Below, one piece after another: positions 35,157 through 43,725 of a DNA stretch of 64,000 bases. The stretch spans positions 31,474 through 95,473 of the forward strand of contig CALVWQ010000003.1 in assembly GCA_944367535.1 (NCBI GenBank), read 5' to 3'. A model generated the notes under the pieces. That model did not search any database and had not been told where the DNA came from. It worked only from the letters and a program-made list of their open reading frames with translations. Source of the DNA: an uncultured Clostridia bacterium (GTDB lineage Bacteria; Bacillota; Clostridia; Christensenellales; Borkfalkiaceae). Each line of letters starts with the position of its first letter. Positions within the stretch are counted from its first letter, which is position 1. The position numbers and the translations under genes were made by a program.

Positions 35157-38100
35157 CTATAACTCTCTTATGCTTTCGACGGGCGGTTTTTTCGCCGCAA
35201 AATATACCGGAATGGCAGTCGCAATCAGAGACACCGTAAATGATATTATAAATACCGCCGCAATCTGCAATATTCCGTAATTCAAAAGTTCCAGCGCGAG
35301 CGAAGATTGCAGCGCGCGTTCGTTAAGAACCCCGCACATTATGAAACTTGCTACGGAGGAGAGTATAAAGCAGATAAGAGCGATAAATCCGCCCTCCGCG
35401 AAGAAAATTTTAAATACGTCGAGCCCTCTTGCACCGACCGCCCGCAGTATTCCTATTTCTTTTTTCCTGTACGACATGGAAACGGTTATGAAATTAAAGA
35501 GCATGAGTGCGGCGAGTACGCCTATCGTGCCGCCGAACGCCAGAAATATGACTTCGAGTTCTTCTATAAGTTGTATTACGAAGCGCGAATCATCGTAAAC
35601 CTTGTTTTCCATAATGTACGAAGCGCCGTAAAACTTTTCTTCTCCGAGCATAAATTTTGCCTGTTCGAGATTTTTGTCGAAAACCGTCATCACGCTTTCG
35701 TACCTTGCGTCCGTCTGCGGCACGTAGTCGGATGAGACTTCCAGCGCTAACTGCAACGGTTTTTCTTCGACGGACAGTTCGCTGACCGCGGAGAGCGGGA
35801 GTAAGGTAGAATGACCGCCCGAACCGTATGTCGGGTCAATCAGGAAAAATCCCGCGAGGCGGAATTCTTTTTTCAGACCGCGTTCGTTTATTGCGAAAGC
35901 CCTGCTGAACGCGTTTTGAAAATACGGGCTGTAATATCCCTGTTCGCCTTTAAATATAAGACCGTAAACGGCTTTCCAGACGAGCTTCATTTCCTCTTCG
36001 GACGGGCTCACGCGATAATAAGGATTCTTTATCATGCTGCCATCTGCGGGATTCTCTATCATTTCTCTGTTGTAATTTGCGATGTGAAACAGCGCGGCGA
36101 GAGTTTCGGGCGAAAACTCGTATGAATTTATGATTTTTTCGCCGAAATCTAAAATATTTACCGACGAAAGAGAGAGATAAAACTCGTCATCTGCCATGGA
36201 AAAATCGGAACTGTTTATTTTCCCGATGTTTGCGCCGTCGGTTTTATATATCGTAAACCCGTCGGGATAAGCTTTTACCGCCATGTCCGAGAAAGAGTAT
36301 ATACTGTTAACGGAGGACGAAAGCGATAGTTTAAGCGGCTCGCCCGTAGACGTGTCGAACGCGCCCGTGAAATCGAAAAATTTTGCCCCGTCCGCTTTTA
36401 CGTTTTGAATATAAGGGGTATAATCAAAAGAAGATTGATATTCTGTATTTGCCTCTTTCGCAATATCGAAAAATTTTGGCGAAACAAAGCCTATCGTGTG
36501 AAAACTGTTTTCGATATAATTTGAAAACCACTCGACGAGTTCGGTGTATTTCATGGCGTTGCCTATGAGGTCTGTTGAATCGCCCAAAATAGGGTCTTGT
36601 ACTCTCGCGAACTGTTCGAGACTTCCCGTGTTGACAATCCCCGATATTATGAAAGTTGCGCTTTTATTATCGTCCCATGAAAGCTTTAATTCTTCGTTTA
36701 AAAGGTCTTGCGGCGAAGTTATCTCTTTTTTCTGCGTTAAAAAATTATTTTCGTCCGCCACTTTAAGTCCTGACGTTTTAATACATTCGTAAATATATTC
36801 GGACAGCATTATTTCGTTTTCGGTTTCGGGATAGTGCCCTGCCACGATATTGAATCCGTTGCGAGATAGATATTCTTCTCCGCAGTCCGAAAAGCCGTAA
36901 AGCGCGGTGCGGTAATATTCGTTGTGTACGGAGGAATAAATCGAGTTGTAAAAGGAAAATCCCTGTTTTGCGTTGTTGGACATCAGACGGTTACCTTTAC
37001 CGAATGCGGAAACGCCCGCAAAATCGAGTCCGAGGGAGGCGGAGCGCGCGTTAAGTTCATTAAGTTCGTTTACGCCGTATTCCGCAGAATATTCCTGACT
37101 GAAATTTTTGTCGAATTCCTTCTTGCCGTCAGCGCCGATATAATACTGGTCAAATTTCAAAGAGTAGTTTTTATTTAACTTTACGTTGTCGAAGACGGAG
37201 TTAGTCAGCGCGACGCCCACCGAATGAACGGGGTCGAACGCAACGAGGGTGGCTCCGACTCCGAACATTCCGAAAGCGATTACTAAAAGCAGAACGGTCA
37301 ATATAAGCCTGAACGGCTTGACTTTCATGCTTCCTAGTCCCAGTTTAAGAGCGTGTCTTAAAGGCAGATGAGATTTAATAAATACCGCGCCGTCGGTTTT
37401 CTTTTCCGCGTTTTTTGCGGCGGCCGCGATATCGGTATCCTTAAAACTTTCCTTTGTTCCGTCGTCAGTAATCCTGCACGCTTTTTTTACGGCGGGAAGA
37501 TTCTTTTCTCCCACCGCGATTAAACTTTCGCCCGAGGACGAGCGTAGTTTTTGTATTATGAGTTTGGCGTCCTCGTCAGACAGGGAAGAAGGATTTTTTA
37601 CGGATATGACGTCATCTCCGATAAAGTTAAGGTTGTCGCTTGCCCGTACGGGTGAAAGTTTGGTTTTTGAGTAATCGTGTATTATTTTTCCGTCTTTAAG
37701 CTCTATAATTCTGTCGCCGAACTTTTCCGCGAAGTCGCGGTCGTGAGAAACGACGATAACGAGTTTATTTTCTGAAAGTTTTTTAAGAGTCTCAAAAACC
37801 TGATTCCCCGTCTTGCTGTCAAGAGCTCCCGTAGGTTCGTCAGCCATTATAATCTGGGGATTTTTTATTAGTGCTCGCGCGATTGCAATACGCTGTTTCT
37901 GCCCGCCCGAAAGGGTGGAGGGTTTCCTTTTTCCCATGTCCGACAAATCGACCTGCGCAAGAATATCTTCGATAGCCTGTTTGTCACTCGGTTTGTTTTG
38001 AAGCTGCAAAGCGAGCGCGAGATTTTGCTCGATGTTAAATTCGTTGAGTATATTGTATTCCTGAAATATGAAACCTATATAAGTGTTGCGGTAACTGTCG

Positions 38101-38333
38101 AAATCGGTCTGCTTAAAGTTTTTGCTCGAAGTACCGTTCAATATTATTTCGCCTTCGTCCGGAATGTCGAGCCCGCCCGCAACGTTTAGTAGCGTGGATT
38201 TTCCCGAACCGCTTTTTCCGAGCAGGAAAACCATGCCTTTTTCGGGGAAATCTATGCTTATGCCGTCCAATGCGCGTACTTCTTCTCCGCCTTTGGTCTT
38301 ATATGTCTTAACGAGATTTTTGAGTGTCAGCAT
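35157..38333 (-). CDS. ABC exporter with fused ATPase and FtsX-type permease
   Basis: The 1058-residue protein starts with a MacB/LolD-type ATPase (~1-225): Walker A GKSGSGKST, Q-loop FIFQEYNILNEFN, signature LSGGQKQR, Walker B IIMADEPTGALDSKTG and H-loop VSHDRDFAE. A linker leads to a first membrane segment (~345-370, LILTVLLLVIAFGMFGVGATL). A large extracytoplasmic domain (~370-930) and three C-terminal membrane segments with the FtsX core (ALMLFNFITVSMSYRKKEIGILRAVGARG) follow. Such proteins export peptides or lantibiotics, or act mechanically on the envelope. No two-component system or peptide gene is beside it. GGAGG precedes the ATG. Confidence 0.92.
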   Translation of the reverse strand: MLTLKNLVKTYKTKGGEEVRALDGISIDFPEKGMVFLLGKSGSGKSTLLNVAGGLDIPDEGEIILNGTSSKNFKQTDFDSYRNTYIGFIFQEYNILNEFNIEQNLALALQLQNKPSDKQAIEDILAQVDLSDMGKRKPSTLSGGQKQRIAIARALIKNPQIIMADEPTGALDSKTGNQVFETLKKLSENKLVIVVSHDRDFAEKFGDRIIELKDGKIIHDYSKTKLSPVRASDNLNFIGDDVISVKNPSSLSDEDAKLIIQKLRSSSGESLIAVGEKNLPAVKKACRITDDGTKESFKDTDIAAAAKNAEKKTDGAVFIKSHLPLRHALKLGLGSMKVKPFRLILTVLLLVIAFGMFGVGATLVAFDPVHSVGVALTNSVFDNVKLNKNYSLKFDQYYIGADGKKEFDKNFSQEYSAEYGVNELNELNARSASLGLDFAGVSAFGKGNRLMSNNAKQGFSFYNSIYSSVHNEYYRTALYGFSDCGEEYLSRNGFNIVAGHYPETENEIMLSEYIYECIKTSGLKVADENNFLTQKKEITSPQDLLNEELKLSWDDNKSATFIISGIVNTGSLEQFARVQDPILGDSTDLIGNAMKYTELVEWFSNYIENSFHTIGFVSPKFFDIAKEANTEYQSSFDYTPYIQNVKADGAKFFDFTGAFDTSTGEPLKLSLSSSVNSIYSFSDMAVKAYPDGFTIYKTDGANIGKINSSDFSMADDEFYLSLSSVNILDFGEKIINSYEFSPETLAALFHIANYNREMIENPADGSMIKNPYYRVSPSEEEMKLVWKAVYGLIFKGEQGYYSPYFQNAFSRAFAINERGLKKEFRLAGFFLIDPTYGSGGHSTLLPLSAVSELSVEEKPLQLALEVSSDYVPQTDARYESVMTVFDKNLEQAKFMLGEEKFYGASYIMENKVYDDSRFVIQLIEELEVIFLAFGGTIGVLAALMLFNFITVSMSYRKKEIGILRAVGARGLDVFKIFFAEGGFIALICFILSSVASFIMCGVLNERALQSSLALELLNYGILQIAAVFIISFTVSLIATAIPVYFAAKKPPVESIREL

Positions 38334-38474
38334 GTTTTTCCTCCGAGAATATCTTGCCGTTTATTGATTTATCATAGCATATATATGACTCTACTTCAAG
38401 TCTTTTTCGGAAAAAGGTATAAAAAACGGGAAAAAAAGAAAAAATTTAAGAAAAAAATAATTAGGAGAAAAATT

Positions 38475-38660
38475 ATGGCAAACATGCTTACCACAAAAGA
38501 ATGCACCCTTATAGGTGATCTTCTTACGCTCGAAGAAAACGCCTGTAAAAAGGCAAGGCTTTATTCGAGAATCATGACCGACCCCGCTCTTGCGGAAAAA
38601 ATGGGCAAAATAGCAGACAATCACGAAAAGAGATTTAATGCGCTTCTCGAAATGCTGTAA
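38475..38660 (+). CDS. Small spore-coat-associated protein (CotF-like, short form)
   Basis: The 61-residue protein MANMLTTKECTLIGDLLTLEE... forms a two-helix unit (LLTLEENACKKARLYSRIMTDPALAEKMGKIADNHEKRFNALLEML). It resembles short ferritin-like/CotF partner proteins (LTTKELMLIEDLL--E type) found in clostridial spore coats. The start at 38475 has AGGAG upstream; the longer frame from 38364 is Lys-rich nonsense. The second cotF-like gene starts 18 bases after its stop, so they form one unit, probably under sporulation control. Confidence 0.8.
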   Translation: MANMLTTKECTLIGDLLTLEENACKKARLYSRIMTDPALAEKMGKIADNHEKRFNALLEML

Positions 38661-38678
38661 ATATAAGGAGAATAAGAA

Positions 38679-38963
38679 ATGGACTATAAAGCGGAAATAA
38701 CATTAAATGAAAAAGATTCACTCACCGATATGCTTACCGCCGAAAAAAATCTCGTCAAGATTTATGCGACGGTCATGACCGAAAGTTGCAGCAAGGGATT
38801 CCGTACTCTCGTCAAAAATCATTTGAGCGGGACGGTTGCGGACCAGACCGACGTGTTTTTCATGCTGACGGACAAGGACTATTACAGGGTAGAGTCCGCA
38901 CCCGAGGACGCGCTCGCCGCGGTCAAAAAGAAATTCGCGCCCGTAAAAAAACAACTGAACTGA
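38679..38963 (+). CDS. CotF family spore coat protein
   Basis: The 94-residue protein has the CotF pattern: LNEKDSLTDMLTAEKNLVKIYATVMTESCSKGFRTLVKNHLSGTVADQTDVFFMLTDKDYYRVESAPEDALAAVKKKFAPV. This is a four-helix ferritin-like fold lacking obvious metal ligands. In Bacillus and Clostridium such proteins are deposited in the spore coat. AAGGAG precedes the ATG, and the gene is the second of a two-gene unit. It supports an endospore-forming host. Confidence 0.85.
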   Translation: MDYKAEITLNEKDSLTDMLTAEKNLVKIYATVMTESCSKGFRTLVKNHLSGTVADQTDVFFMLTDKDYYRVESAPEDALAAVKKKFAPVKKQLN

Positions 38964-39089
38964 CAAGGCGCCGCCTGACCGATAAATAATTCGGTGCGGT
39001 ATAAAGATGCCGTGGCTACGAATGTCGGGTCGTGAAAAGATTCGTAGGCAAAAAAGAACTCCGTAGAGCGTTTTGCACTGTTATCGAAA

Positions 39090-39125
39090 GTGCGCCGCCC
39101 GCAAATTTTTTTCGGGGCGGCGCAC
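39090..39125. terminator. GC-rich hairpin between cotF-like gene and queT
   Basis: An 11-bp perfect stem (GTGCGCCGCCC at 39090-39100 with 39115-39125) has a loop containing seven T. An outer inverted repeat (CGTTTTGC / GCAAAACG) flanks it. No T-run follows, so it may instead be a structural element; termination of the coat genes is the simplest role. Confidence 0.5.
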
Positions 39126-39166
39126 AATCGTTTGCAAAACGAGTTAAATTGTGATAATATATTTTC

Positions 39167-39206
39167 GGAAGGTTTTCGGTCAACACTTCCATATAAAAAA
39201 ACCGAC
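39167..39206 (+). promoter_or_regulatory. preQ1 class I riboswitch aptamer
   Basis: The compact H-type pseudoknot is visible. P1 is GGAAG (39167-39171) with CTTCC (39186-39190). The loop holds CGGT (39177-39180), which pairs with ACCG (39201-39204) after the A-rich tail ATATAAAAAA. This is the layout of the Bacillus queC preQ1-I switch, and the next gene is queT. Downstream, TCCTTTGCG (39229-39237) can pair with CGCGGAGGA (39249-39257), hiding the ribosome site, so control is probably translational. Confidence 0.85.
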
Positions 39207-39264
39207 AAAAGACGAATATTAGTAAAAGTCCTTTGCGGTTTATCGTTTCGCGGAGGATTTTTTT

Positions 39265-39777
39265 ATGCAGAACACGATAACCAGAAAACTTGCGCGCGCA
39301 GGCGTAATAGCGGCTTTATACGTTTCGCTTTCGCTTCTTGTGCTGCCCGTGGCGAGCGGAGCCGTGCAGTTCCGCGTTTCGGAGGCGCTTTGCGTATTGC
39401 CGCTTATCTACGCGGAGGCAATACCCGCACTGGCGGTGGGGTGTATTATTTCCAATCTCATAACGGGCTGCGCCGCTTATGACGTAATTTTCGGAAGTAT
39501 CATAACGCTCGCCGCTGCGGCGGCGACTTACGGCATAGGAAAAACGCCGTTCGGAAAATTTTTCAAAATTTCAGTCGGCGGCCTGTTTCCCGTATTTTTA
39601 AACGCATTTCTTTTGCCTGTAATATGGTATTTTTGTTACGGCGAACTCGAATACGTATATATGCTGCAAGTGCTCTTTCTGATAATAAGTCAAAGTGCGG
39701 CGGTGTATTTTATCGGAAGTTTATGCTATCTCAGTCTTTTTAAAATGCGGCAAAAAGGCGTGCTGTTTTTACAATAA
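39265..39777 (+). CDS. queT: QueT family queuosine-precursor transporter
   Basis: This 170-residue membrane protein has about five or six hydrophobic segments. Its N-terminal region RAGVIAALYVSLSLLVLPVASGAVQFRVSEALCVLPL carries the QueT hallmark (Q-FR-SEAL). Other conserved pieces are AIPALAVGCIISNLITGCAAYDVIFGSIITLAAA. It is thought to import preQ1 or preQ0 as the S component of an energy-coupling factor transporter. The preQ1-I riboswitch in its leader supports the assignment. No other que genes are adjacent, suggesting precursor salvage rather than synthesis here (inference). Confidence 0.92.
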   Translation: MQNTITRKLARAGVIAALYVSLSLLVLPVASGAVQFRVSEALCVLPLIYAEAIPALAVGCIISNLITGCAAYDVIFGSIITLAAAAATYGIGKTPFGKFFKISVGGLFPVFLNAFLLPVIWYFCYGELEYVYMLQVLFLIISQSAAVYFIGSLCYLSLFKMRQKGVLFLQ

Positions 39778-39839
39778 ACGCTTTATAGAAGAGCGGTTAG
39801 CCGGGGAAAAGCGTTAAATGTTCTTATAAAAATTATTTA

Positions 39840-39999
39840 TGCCCGACAAACTGTCATCATGCTTTATAAAATATGTCGGCAAAATTATCGGAAAAAGATA
39901 AAAAAGTTTTCATGCCGTAAAAGCGGCGGATATTTCTGAGGCTTATCGGTAAGGAAAATTTAAATCAGACAAAATAATTAAATGGCAGTTTGTCGGGCA
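39840..39999. repeat. 160-base element with 18-bp terminal inverted repeats
   Basis: TGCCCGACAAACTGTCAT at 39840-39857 is mirrored at 39982-39999 with one mismatch (17 of 18). The inside has no reading frame. It fits a small MITE-like element or a long-range RNA helix. No clear target duplication is seen at the edges. Confidence 0.5.
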
Positions 40000-40045
40000 G
40001 TTCAAAGGTTTATGAGCGGCGATTTTATAAGACAGCAAAAAAGCA

Positions 40046-40085
40046 GGCGGGCGCATACAAAAATCGTATGCGCCCGCCGTTTTTA
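40046..40085. terminator. Bidirectional terminator
   Basis: A 13-bp stem (GGCGGGCGCATAC at 40046-40058 with 40066-40078) has T-runs on both sides (GTTTTT on plus, GCTTTTTTGC on minus). It serves the minus-strand DUF378 gene and blocks read-through from queT. Confidence 0.8.
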
Positions 40086-40104
40086 GCGATTAACGTTTTT
40101 ATTT

Positions 40105-40320
40105 TCAGTCAATACGCTTGAAGGGATTGTAGATAATCCAATAGAATATGAGCCACAGCGCCGAAATTCCGACGAGCGAATAAATTATTCTGGACGCTAC
40201 CGCGTTCGCTCCGCCGCCGAAGATGGCTGCGACGAGATTGAAATCGAATACACCTACGAGACCCCACACTATCGCCCCGATAATAACGAGGCAAAAGGCT
40301 ATAATACTCGTAATTCTCAT
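40105..40320 (-). CDS. DUF378 family small membrane protein
   Basis: The 71-residue protein MRITSIIAFCLVIIGAIVWGLVGVFDFNLVAAIFGGG...SRIIYSLVGISALWLIFYWI has two membrane helices and the DUF378 signature (IGA--WGLVG-F-FNLVA-IFG and the IYSLVGISALW stretch). The function is unknown. The ATG at 40320 has GGGGGTAG upstream; four extra codons in the longer frame are not needed. It ends just before a strong bidirectional terminator. Confidence 0.88.
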   Translation of the reverse strand: MRITSIIAFCLVIIGAIVWGLVGVFDFNLVAAIFGGGANAVASRIIYSLVGISALWLIFYWIIYNPFKRID

Positions 40321-40405
40321 AACTACCCCCAAAGTGATTATGCGTAAATCTCGCCGCTTTATGCGGATTAACGAAAATTATTAAAAAAATATAAAAGACG
40401 AAGAA

Positions 40406-40666
40406 TCACAACAGCGCGTTTTCGAGGACCAGTTTGTCGAAGTTTATTTTTTCCACGAAGTCCGCCTCGGTGAACTTTACCGTATTGTATTTGGCGTAGT
40501 TGAATAAGTGTGTTTTTATTATGACGGGGGTGGGAATATCGAGTTTTTCGCAGATTTCTCTTACATAATCGAAAAAAAGAGAATAGTCTGTCTGACCTTC
40601 CCGTTCGTATACCGTCTGCGCGGTTATTCTGCCGTCTTTAATTGTCTTTGCCCAAATTCTTACCAT
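40406..40666 (-). CDS. Uncharacterised 86-residue protein
   Basis: MVRIWAKTIKDGRITAQTVYE... has a beta-strand start, a helix (SLFFDYVREICEKLDIPTPVIIKTHLFNYAKYNTVKF) and an acidic tail (EADFVEKINFDKLVLENALL). I recall similar short clostridial proteins with the KTH--NF---N--KF segment, but no function. A ribosome site (GGAGAAAT) precedes the ATG. It is divergent from the Lrp-type gene. Confidence 0.75.
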   Translation of the reverse strand: MVRIWAKTIKDGRITAQTVYEREGQTDYSLFFDYVREICEKLDIPTPVIIKTHLFNYAKYNTVKFTEADFVEKINFDKLVLENALL

Positions 40667-40728
40667 GATTTTATTTCTCCGGTCAAAACCATTCTAACAC
40701 AAAGAAAAAATAAAAGCAAGTTTTGTAA

Positions 40729-40758
40729 TTGACAAACGGTGTACAATAAATGTATAAT
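40729..40758 (+). promoter_or_regulatory. Promoter of the Lrp-aminotransferase operon
   Basis: Perfect TTGACA (40729-40734) and perfect TATAAT (40753-40758) are 18 bases apart. The leader is about 55 nt before the ATG at 40818. Confidence 0.75.
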
Positions 40759-40817
40759 ATTATATACTGAAAATTATGCGCCGTTCGGGACGGGGCGAAA
40801 AAGAGGCGGGTAATTCA

Positions 40818-41309
40818 ATGGAAAAACTCAAAAAGGAAATAATCGGTCTGCTCGTTGAGAACGCTAGATACACATACAGTCAGCTGGCGGATATACTGGG
40901 CGTCGAGGAATCGCGTGCTGAGCAGGCGGTCAAAGAACTTGAAAATTCGGGCGTCATAGTTAAGTACGCGGCGATAGTCAATAATGAGGCGCTTGCCGAA
41001 AAGAGCGTAGAGGCGCTCATCGAAGTGAAAGTCGCGCCGCAGAAATTAAAGGGATTCGATTCTTACGCCGAAGAAATTTACAGTTTTAAGGAAGTGCAGA
41101 GTCTATTTTTGATGAGCGGCGGTTTCGACCTCGCGGTTTTCGTAAAAGGCAGGGACTTATCGGATATTGCGCGGTTTATAGCCGAAAAGTTGTCGGTTAT
41201 CGACGGTATAACGAGCGTTCAGACGCATTTTATCCTCAAAAAATATAAAATCGAAGGCCAGATAGCGAGCCCGTCGGAAGAACATAAAAGGCAGATAGTT
41301 CAGGCGTGA
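40818..41309 (+). CDS. Lrp/AsnC family transcriptional regulator
   Basis: The 163-residue protein has an N-terminal winged HTH (KLKKEIIGLLVENARYTYSQLADILGVEESRAEQAVKELENSGVIVKYAAIVN) and a C-terminal RAM ligand/oligomerisation domain (VEALIEVKVAPQKLKGFDSYAEEIYSFKEVQSLFLMSGGFDLAVFVKGRDL). The ATG at 40818 with GAGGCGGG upstream is preferred over the frame start at 40776. It overlaps the aminotransferase start by 4 bases (GTGA). The pair matches Bacillus yugG-yugH in order, so the regulator probably senses an amino acid and controls this unit. Confidence 0.93.
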   Translation: MEKLKKEIIGLLVENARYTYSQLADILGVEESRAEQAVKELENSGVIVKYAAIVNNEALAEKSVEALIEVKVAPQKLKGFDSYAEEIYSFKEVQSLFLMSGGFDLAVFVKGRDLSDIARFIAEKLSVIDGITSVQTHFILKKYKIEGQIASPSEEHKRQIVQA

Positions 41310-42478
41310 GAAATTTTGTTAGCCGCAGAGCGGCGGATATAAAACCATCGGGAATACGCAAATTTTTCGATTTCGCGTCCGAAAGAAAGGACGTGATATC
41401 GTTAGGCGTGGGCGAACCCGATTTCATAACTCCGTGGGCGATACGCGAGGCAGGCATAAAAACAATACAGAAGGGTTATACGCAGTATACGTCAAATAAA
41501 GGACTTCTCAGCCTCAGAGAGGAGATATCCTCGTATCTGGCGGCGCGTTTTGGCGTTTTTTTCAATGCGGAAAATATTGTCATTACGCTCGGCGCGAGCG
41601 AGGCGATAGATATCACGCTCCGCGCGGTGGTCGACGACGGGGACGAAGTGCTGGTTCCCGACCCGAGTTACGTTTCGTACGGGCCGTGTGTCGCGCTTGC
41701 GGGGGGTGTGCCGGTATCCGTGCCCTGTGACGGGGATAACGGTTTTAAACTTACGCCCGAAAATCTCGAAAAGGTCATTACGCCTAAAACAAAGGCGCTC
41801 ATTTTCCCGTATCCGAATAATCCCACGGGCGGAATAATGGAAAAGGAATATATTGAAAAAATCATTCCGGTGGTACTAAAACACGACCTTCTTTTGATTA
41901 CCGACGAAATTTACGCCGAACTGACGTACGGAAACGAAAAATACTGTTCGGCTGCGTCGTTTGCGCAACTCAAAGACAGGGTGGTGCTTATAAGCGGATT
42001 TTCCAAGTCTTTCGCGATGACGGGCTGGCGCGTCGGGTATGTTTGCGCGCCCGAAGAAATAATGCACGCGCTGTTGAAAATTCATCAGTATACTGCAATA
42101 TGCGCGCCGATATTTTCGCAGTATGCCGCGCTTTCGGGGCTTTTAAACGGCAAGGAGGACGGGTTTTCCGCCGTCAACGAAATGCGCGAGGAATACGACA
42201 GAAGAAGAAAATTTATGTTTAAGACGCTCACGGGCGCAGGTCTTTCCTGTTTTGAGCCGAAAGGTGCGTTTTATATATTTCCCTGCGTTAAGTGCACGGG
42301 AATGACGGGCGAAGAATTTGCCATGCGGCTTTTGGAAGAGGAAAAAGTCGCGGTTGTTCCCGGCAACGCTTTCGGCGCGTTCGGGGAATATTATGTCAGA
42401 GTGTCGTATGCCTATTCCATGAAAAATCTCGTCGAAGCGACCGAGAAAATCGCGGAGTTTATAAAGAGATATCGCTGA
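41306..42478 (+). CDS. PLP-dependent class I/II aminotransferase
   Basis: The 390-residue fold-type I enzyme has the nucleotide-like glycine loop ITLGASEAIDITLRAV, the cofactor Asn/Tyr segment PYPNNPTGGIM, the Asp-Tyr pair ITDEIYAEL and the PLP lysine in LISGFSKSFAMTGWRVGYV. These are typical of the aspartate/alanine/aromatic subgroup. Substrate choice cannot be read from sequence. It starts with GTG overlapping the Lrp stop, so it is translationally coupled. Confidence 0.93.
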   Translation: MRNFVSRRAADIKPSGIRKFFDFASERKDVISLGVGEPDFITPWAIREAGIKTIQKGYTQYTSNKGLLSLREEISSYLAARFGVFFNAENIVITLGASEAIDITLRAVVDDGDEVLVPDPSYVSYGPCVALAGGVPVSVPCDGDNGFKLTPENLEKVITPKTKALIFPYPNNPTGGIMEKEYIEKIIPVVLKHDLLLITDEIYAELTYGNEKYCSAASFAQLKDRVVLISGFSKSFAMTGWRVGYVCAPEEIMHALLKIHQYTAICAPIFSQYAALSGLLNGKEDGFSAVNEMREEYDRRRKFMFKTLTGAGLSCFEPKGAFYIFPCVKCTGMTGEEFAMRLLEEEKVAVVPGNAFGAFGEYYVRVSYAYSMKNLVEATEKIAEFIKRYR

Positions 42479-42548
42479 ATAGAGCCCGTGCGGCGGGCAA
42501 CACGTATTTAGGAACAGTACCGTCCGTTTTAGGACGGAGGAGATGTAT

Positions 42549-43682
42549 ATGGAAAAATTTATAGTTGTGGGAGCGGGCCTTTCGGGTGCGACCATAGCGC
42601 GGCTTCTGGCGGAAGACGGCAACGACGTTACTGTGTTCGACAAACGCGCCACGCTCGGCGGCAACGCTTACGATTATGTTGACAAAAACGGCATAACGGT
42701 GCAGCCTTACGGGCCGCATATATTTCACACCGAATATAAGGATGTTTTTGAGTTTTTGTCGCGTTTCACCGAATGGAGGGACTATGAGCATAGAGTGCTC
42801 GCCAACGTGAAAGGCAGGCTCGTACCGGTGCCGTTCAATCTGACGTCGCTCGAAAAATGTTTTCCCGCCGCTCGTGCAGACAGGATAAGAAAAATACTTG
42901 AACAGGAAGTGGGTGAGGGAAAAAGCGCTTCCATTCTTACTTTGACGGACCATGAGAATCCCGAAATAAGAAGTTTCGCGGAATTTGTCTATAAAAATAT
43001 TTATTATAAATACACGAAAAAACAGTGGGGGTTGTCTCCCGAATCGCTGGGCGGAACGGTAATGGAAAGAGTTCCCGTATCCGTATCGTACGACGACAGA
43101 TATTTTACTGACGCATATCAGTGCATGCCGTCGGAAGGGTTTTCGGCGATGGTAAACAATATTTTAAGACACCCGCGCATAAAACTCCGGCTCAAAGCCG
43201 ACGCCAAAAAACTTCTCTCGCTTTCTGACGGCGTGATTTTCTATAAAAACAAACCGTTCAGGGGTACGCTCATATATACAGGAAGAATTGAAGAGCTTTT
43301 CGATTATAAGTTCGGACAGCTCCCGTACAGGACGTTGAAGTTTAAAATAAAGACTAAAAATACGGCGTCATATCAGCCCGCCGCAGTTGTCAATTATACA
43401 GCTTCAAAACCTTATACGCGTGTTTCGGAGTTTACTAAATTTGCTTGCGAACAGAAAGATAAGACCGTAATTATGCGGGAATACCCCAAAAAATGCGGCA
43501 CGAAGGACATGCCCTATTATCCTATACCCACGGAAGAAAATCTCGCGCTTTACGGGAAATACGCGGACGAGGCGAAAAATTATAAAAATCTTTATCTGCT
43601 CGGACGTCTCGCCAAATACGAGTATATAAATATGGACGTCGCCGTCAGGCGCGCATTTGAATTATACGAAAATATAGAGTAA
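42549..43682 (+). CDS. glf: UDP-galactopyranose mutase
   Basis: This FAD enzyme converts UDP-galactopyranose to UDP-galactofuranose for surface glycans. It is 377 residues from the ATG at 42549, which sits 8 bases after GGAGG; the ATG at 42543 is too close to the site. Visible motifs are FAD loop VVGAGLSGATIARLLAE, the family segment GGNAYDYVD, YGPHIFHTEYKDVFEFLSRFTEW, YTKKQWG and the C-terminal LYLLGRLAKYEYINMDVAVRRAFEL. The following two genes are membrane polymerases, so a galactofuranose-containing polysaccharide is likely (inference). Confidence 0.95.
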   Translation: MEKFIVVGAGLSGATIARLLAEDGNDVTVFDKRATLGGNAYDYVDKNGITVQPYGPHIFHTEYKDVFEFLSRFTEWRDYEHRVLANVKGRLVPVPFNLTSLEKCFPAARADRIRKILEQEVGEGKSASILTLTDHENPEIRSFAEFVYKNIYYKYTKKQWGLSPESLGGTVMERVPVSVSYDDRYFTDAYQCMPSEGFSAMVNNILRHPRIKLRLKADAKKLLSLSDGVIFYKNKPFRGTLIYTGRIEELFDYKFGQLPYRTLKFKIKTKNTASYQPAAVVNYTASKPYTRVSEFTKFACEQKDKTVIMREYPKKCGTKDMPYYPIPTEENLALYGKYADEAKNYKNLYLLGRLAKYEYINMDVAVRRAFELYENIE

Positions 43683-43725
43683 AAAGGGAGCGTCGCCGCG
43701 GAGGCGTGCGACGGATTGTGCCTAT

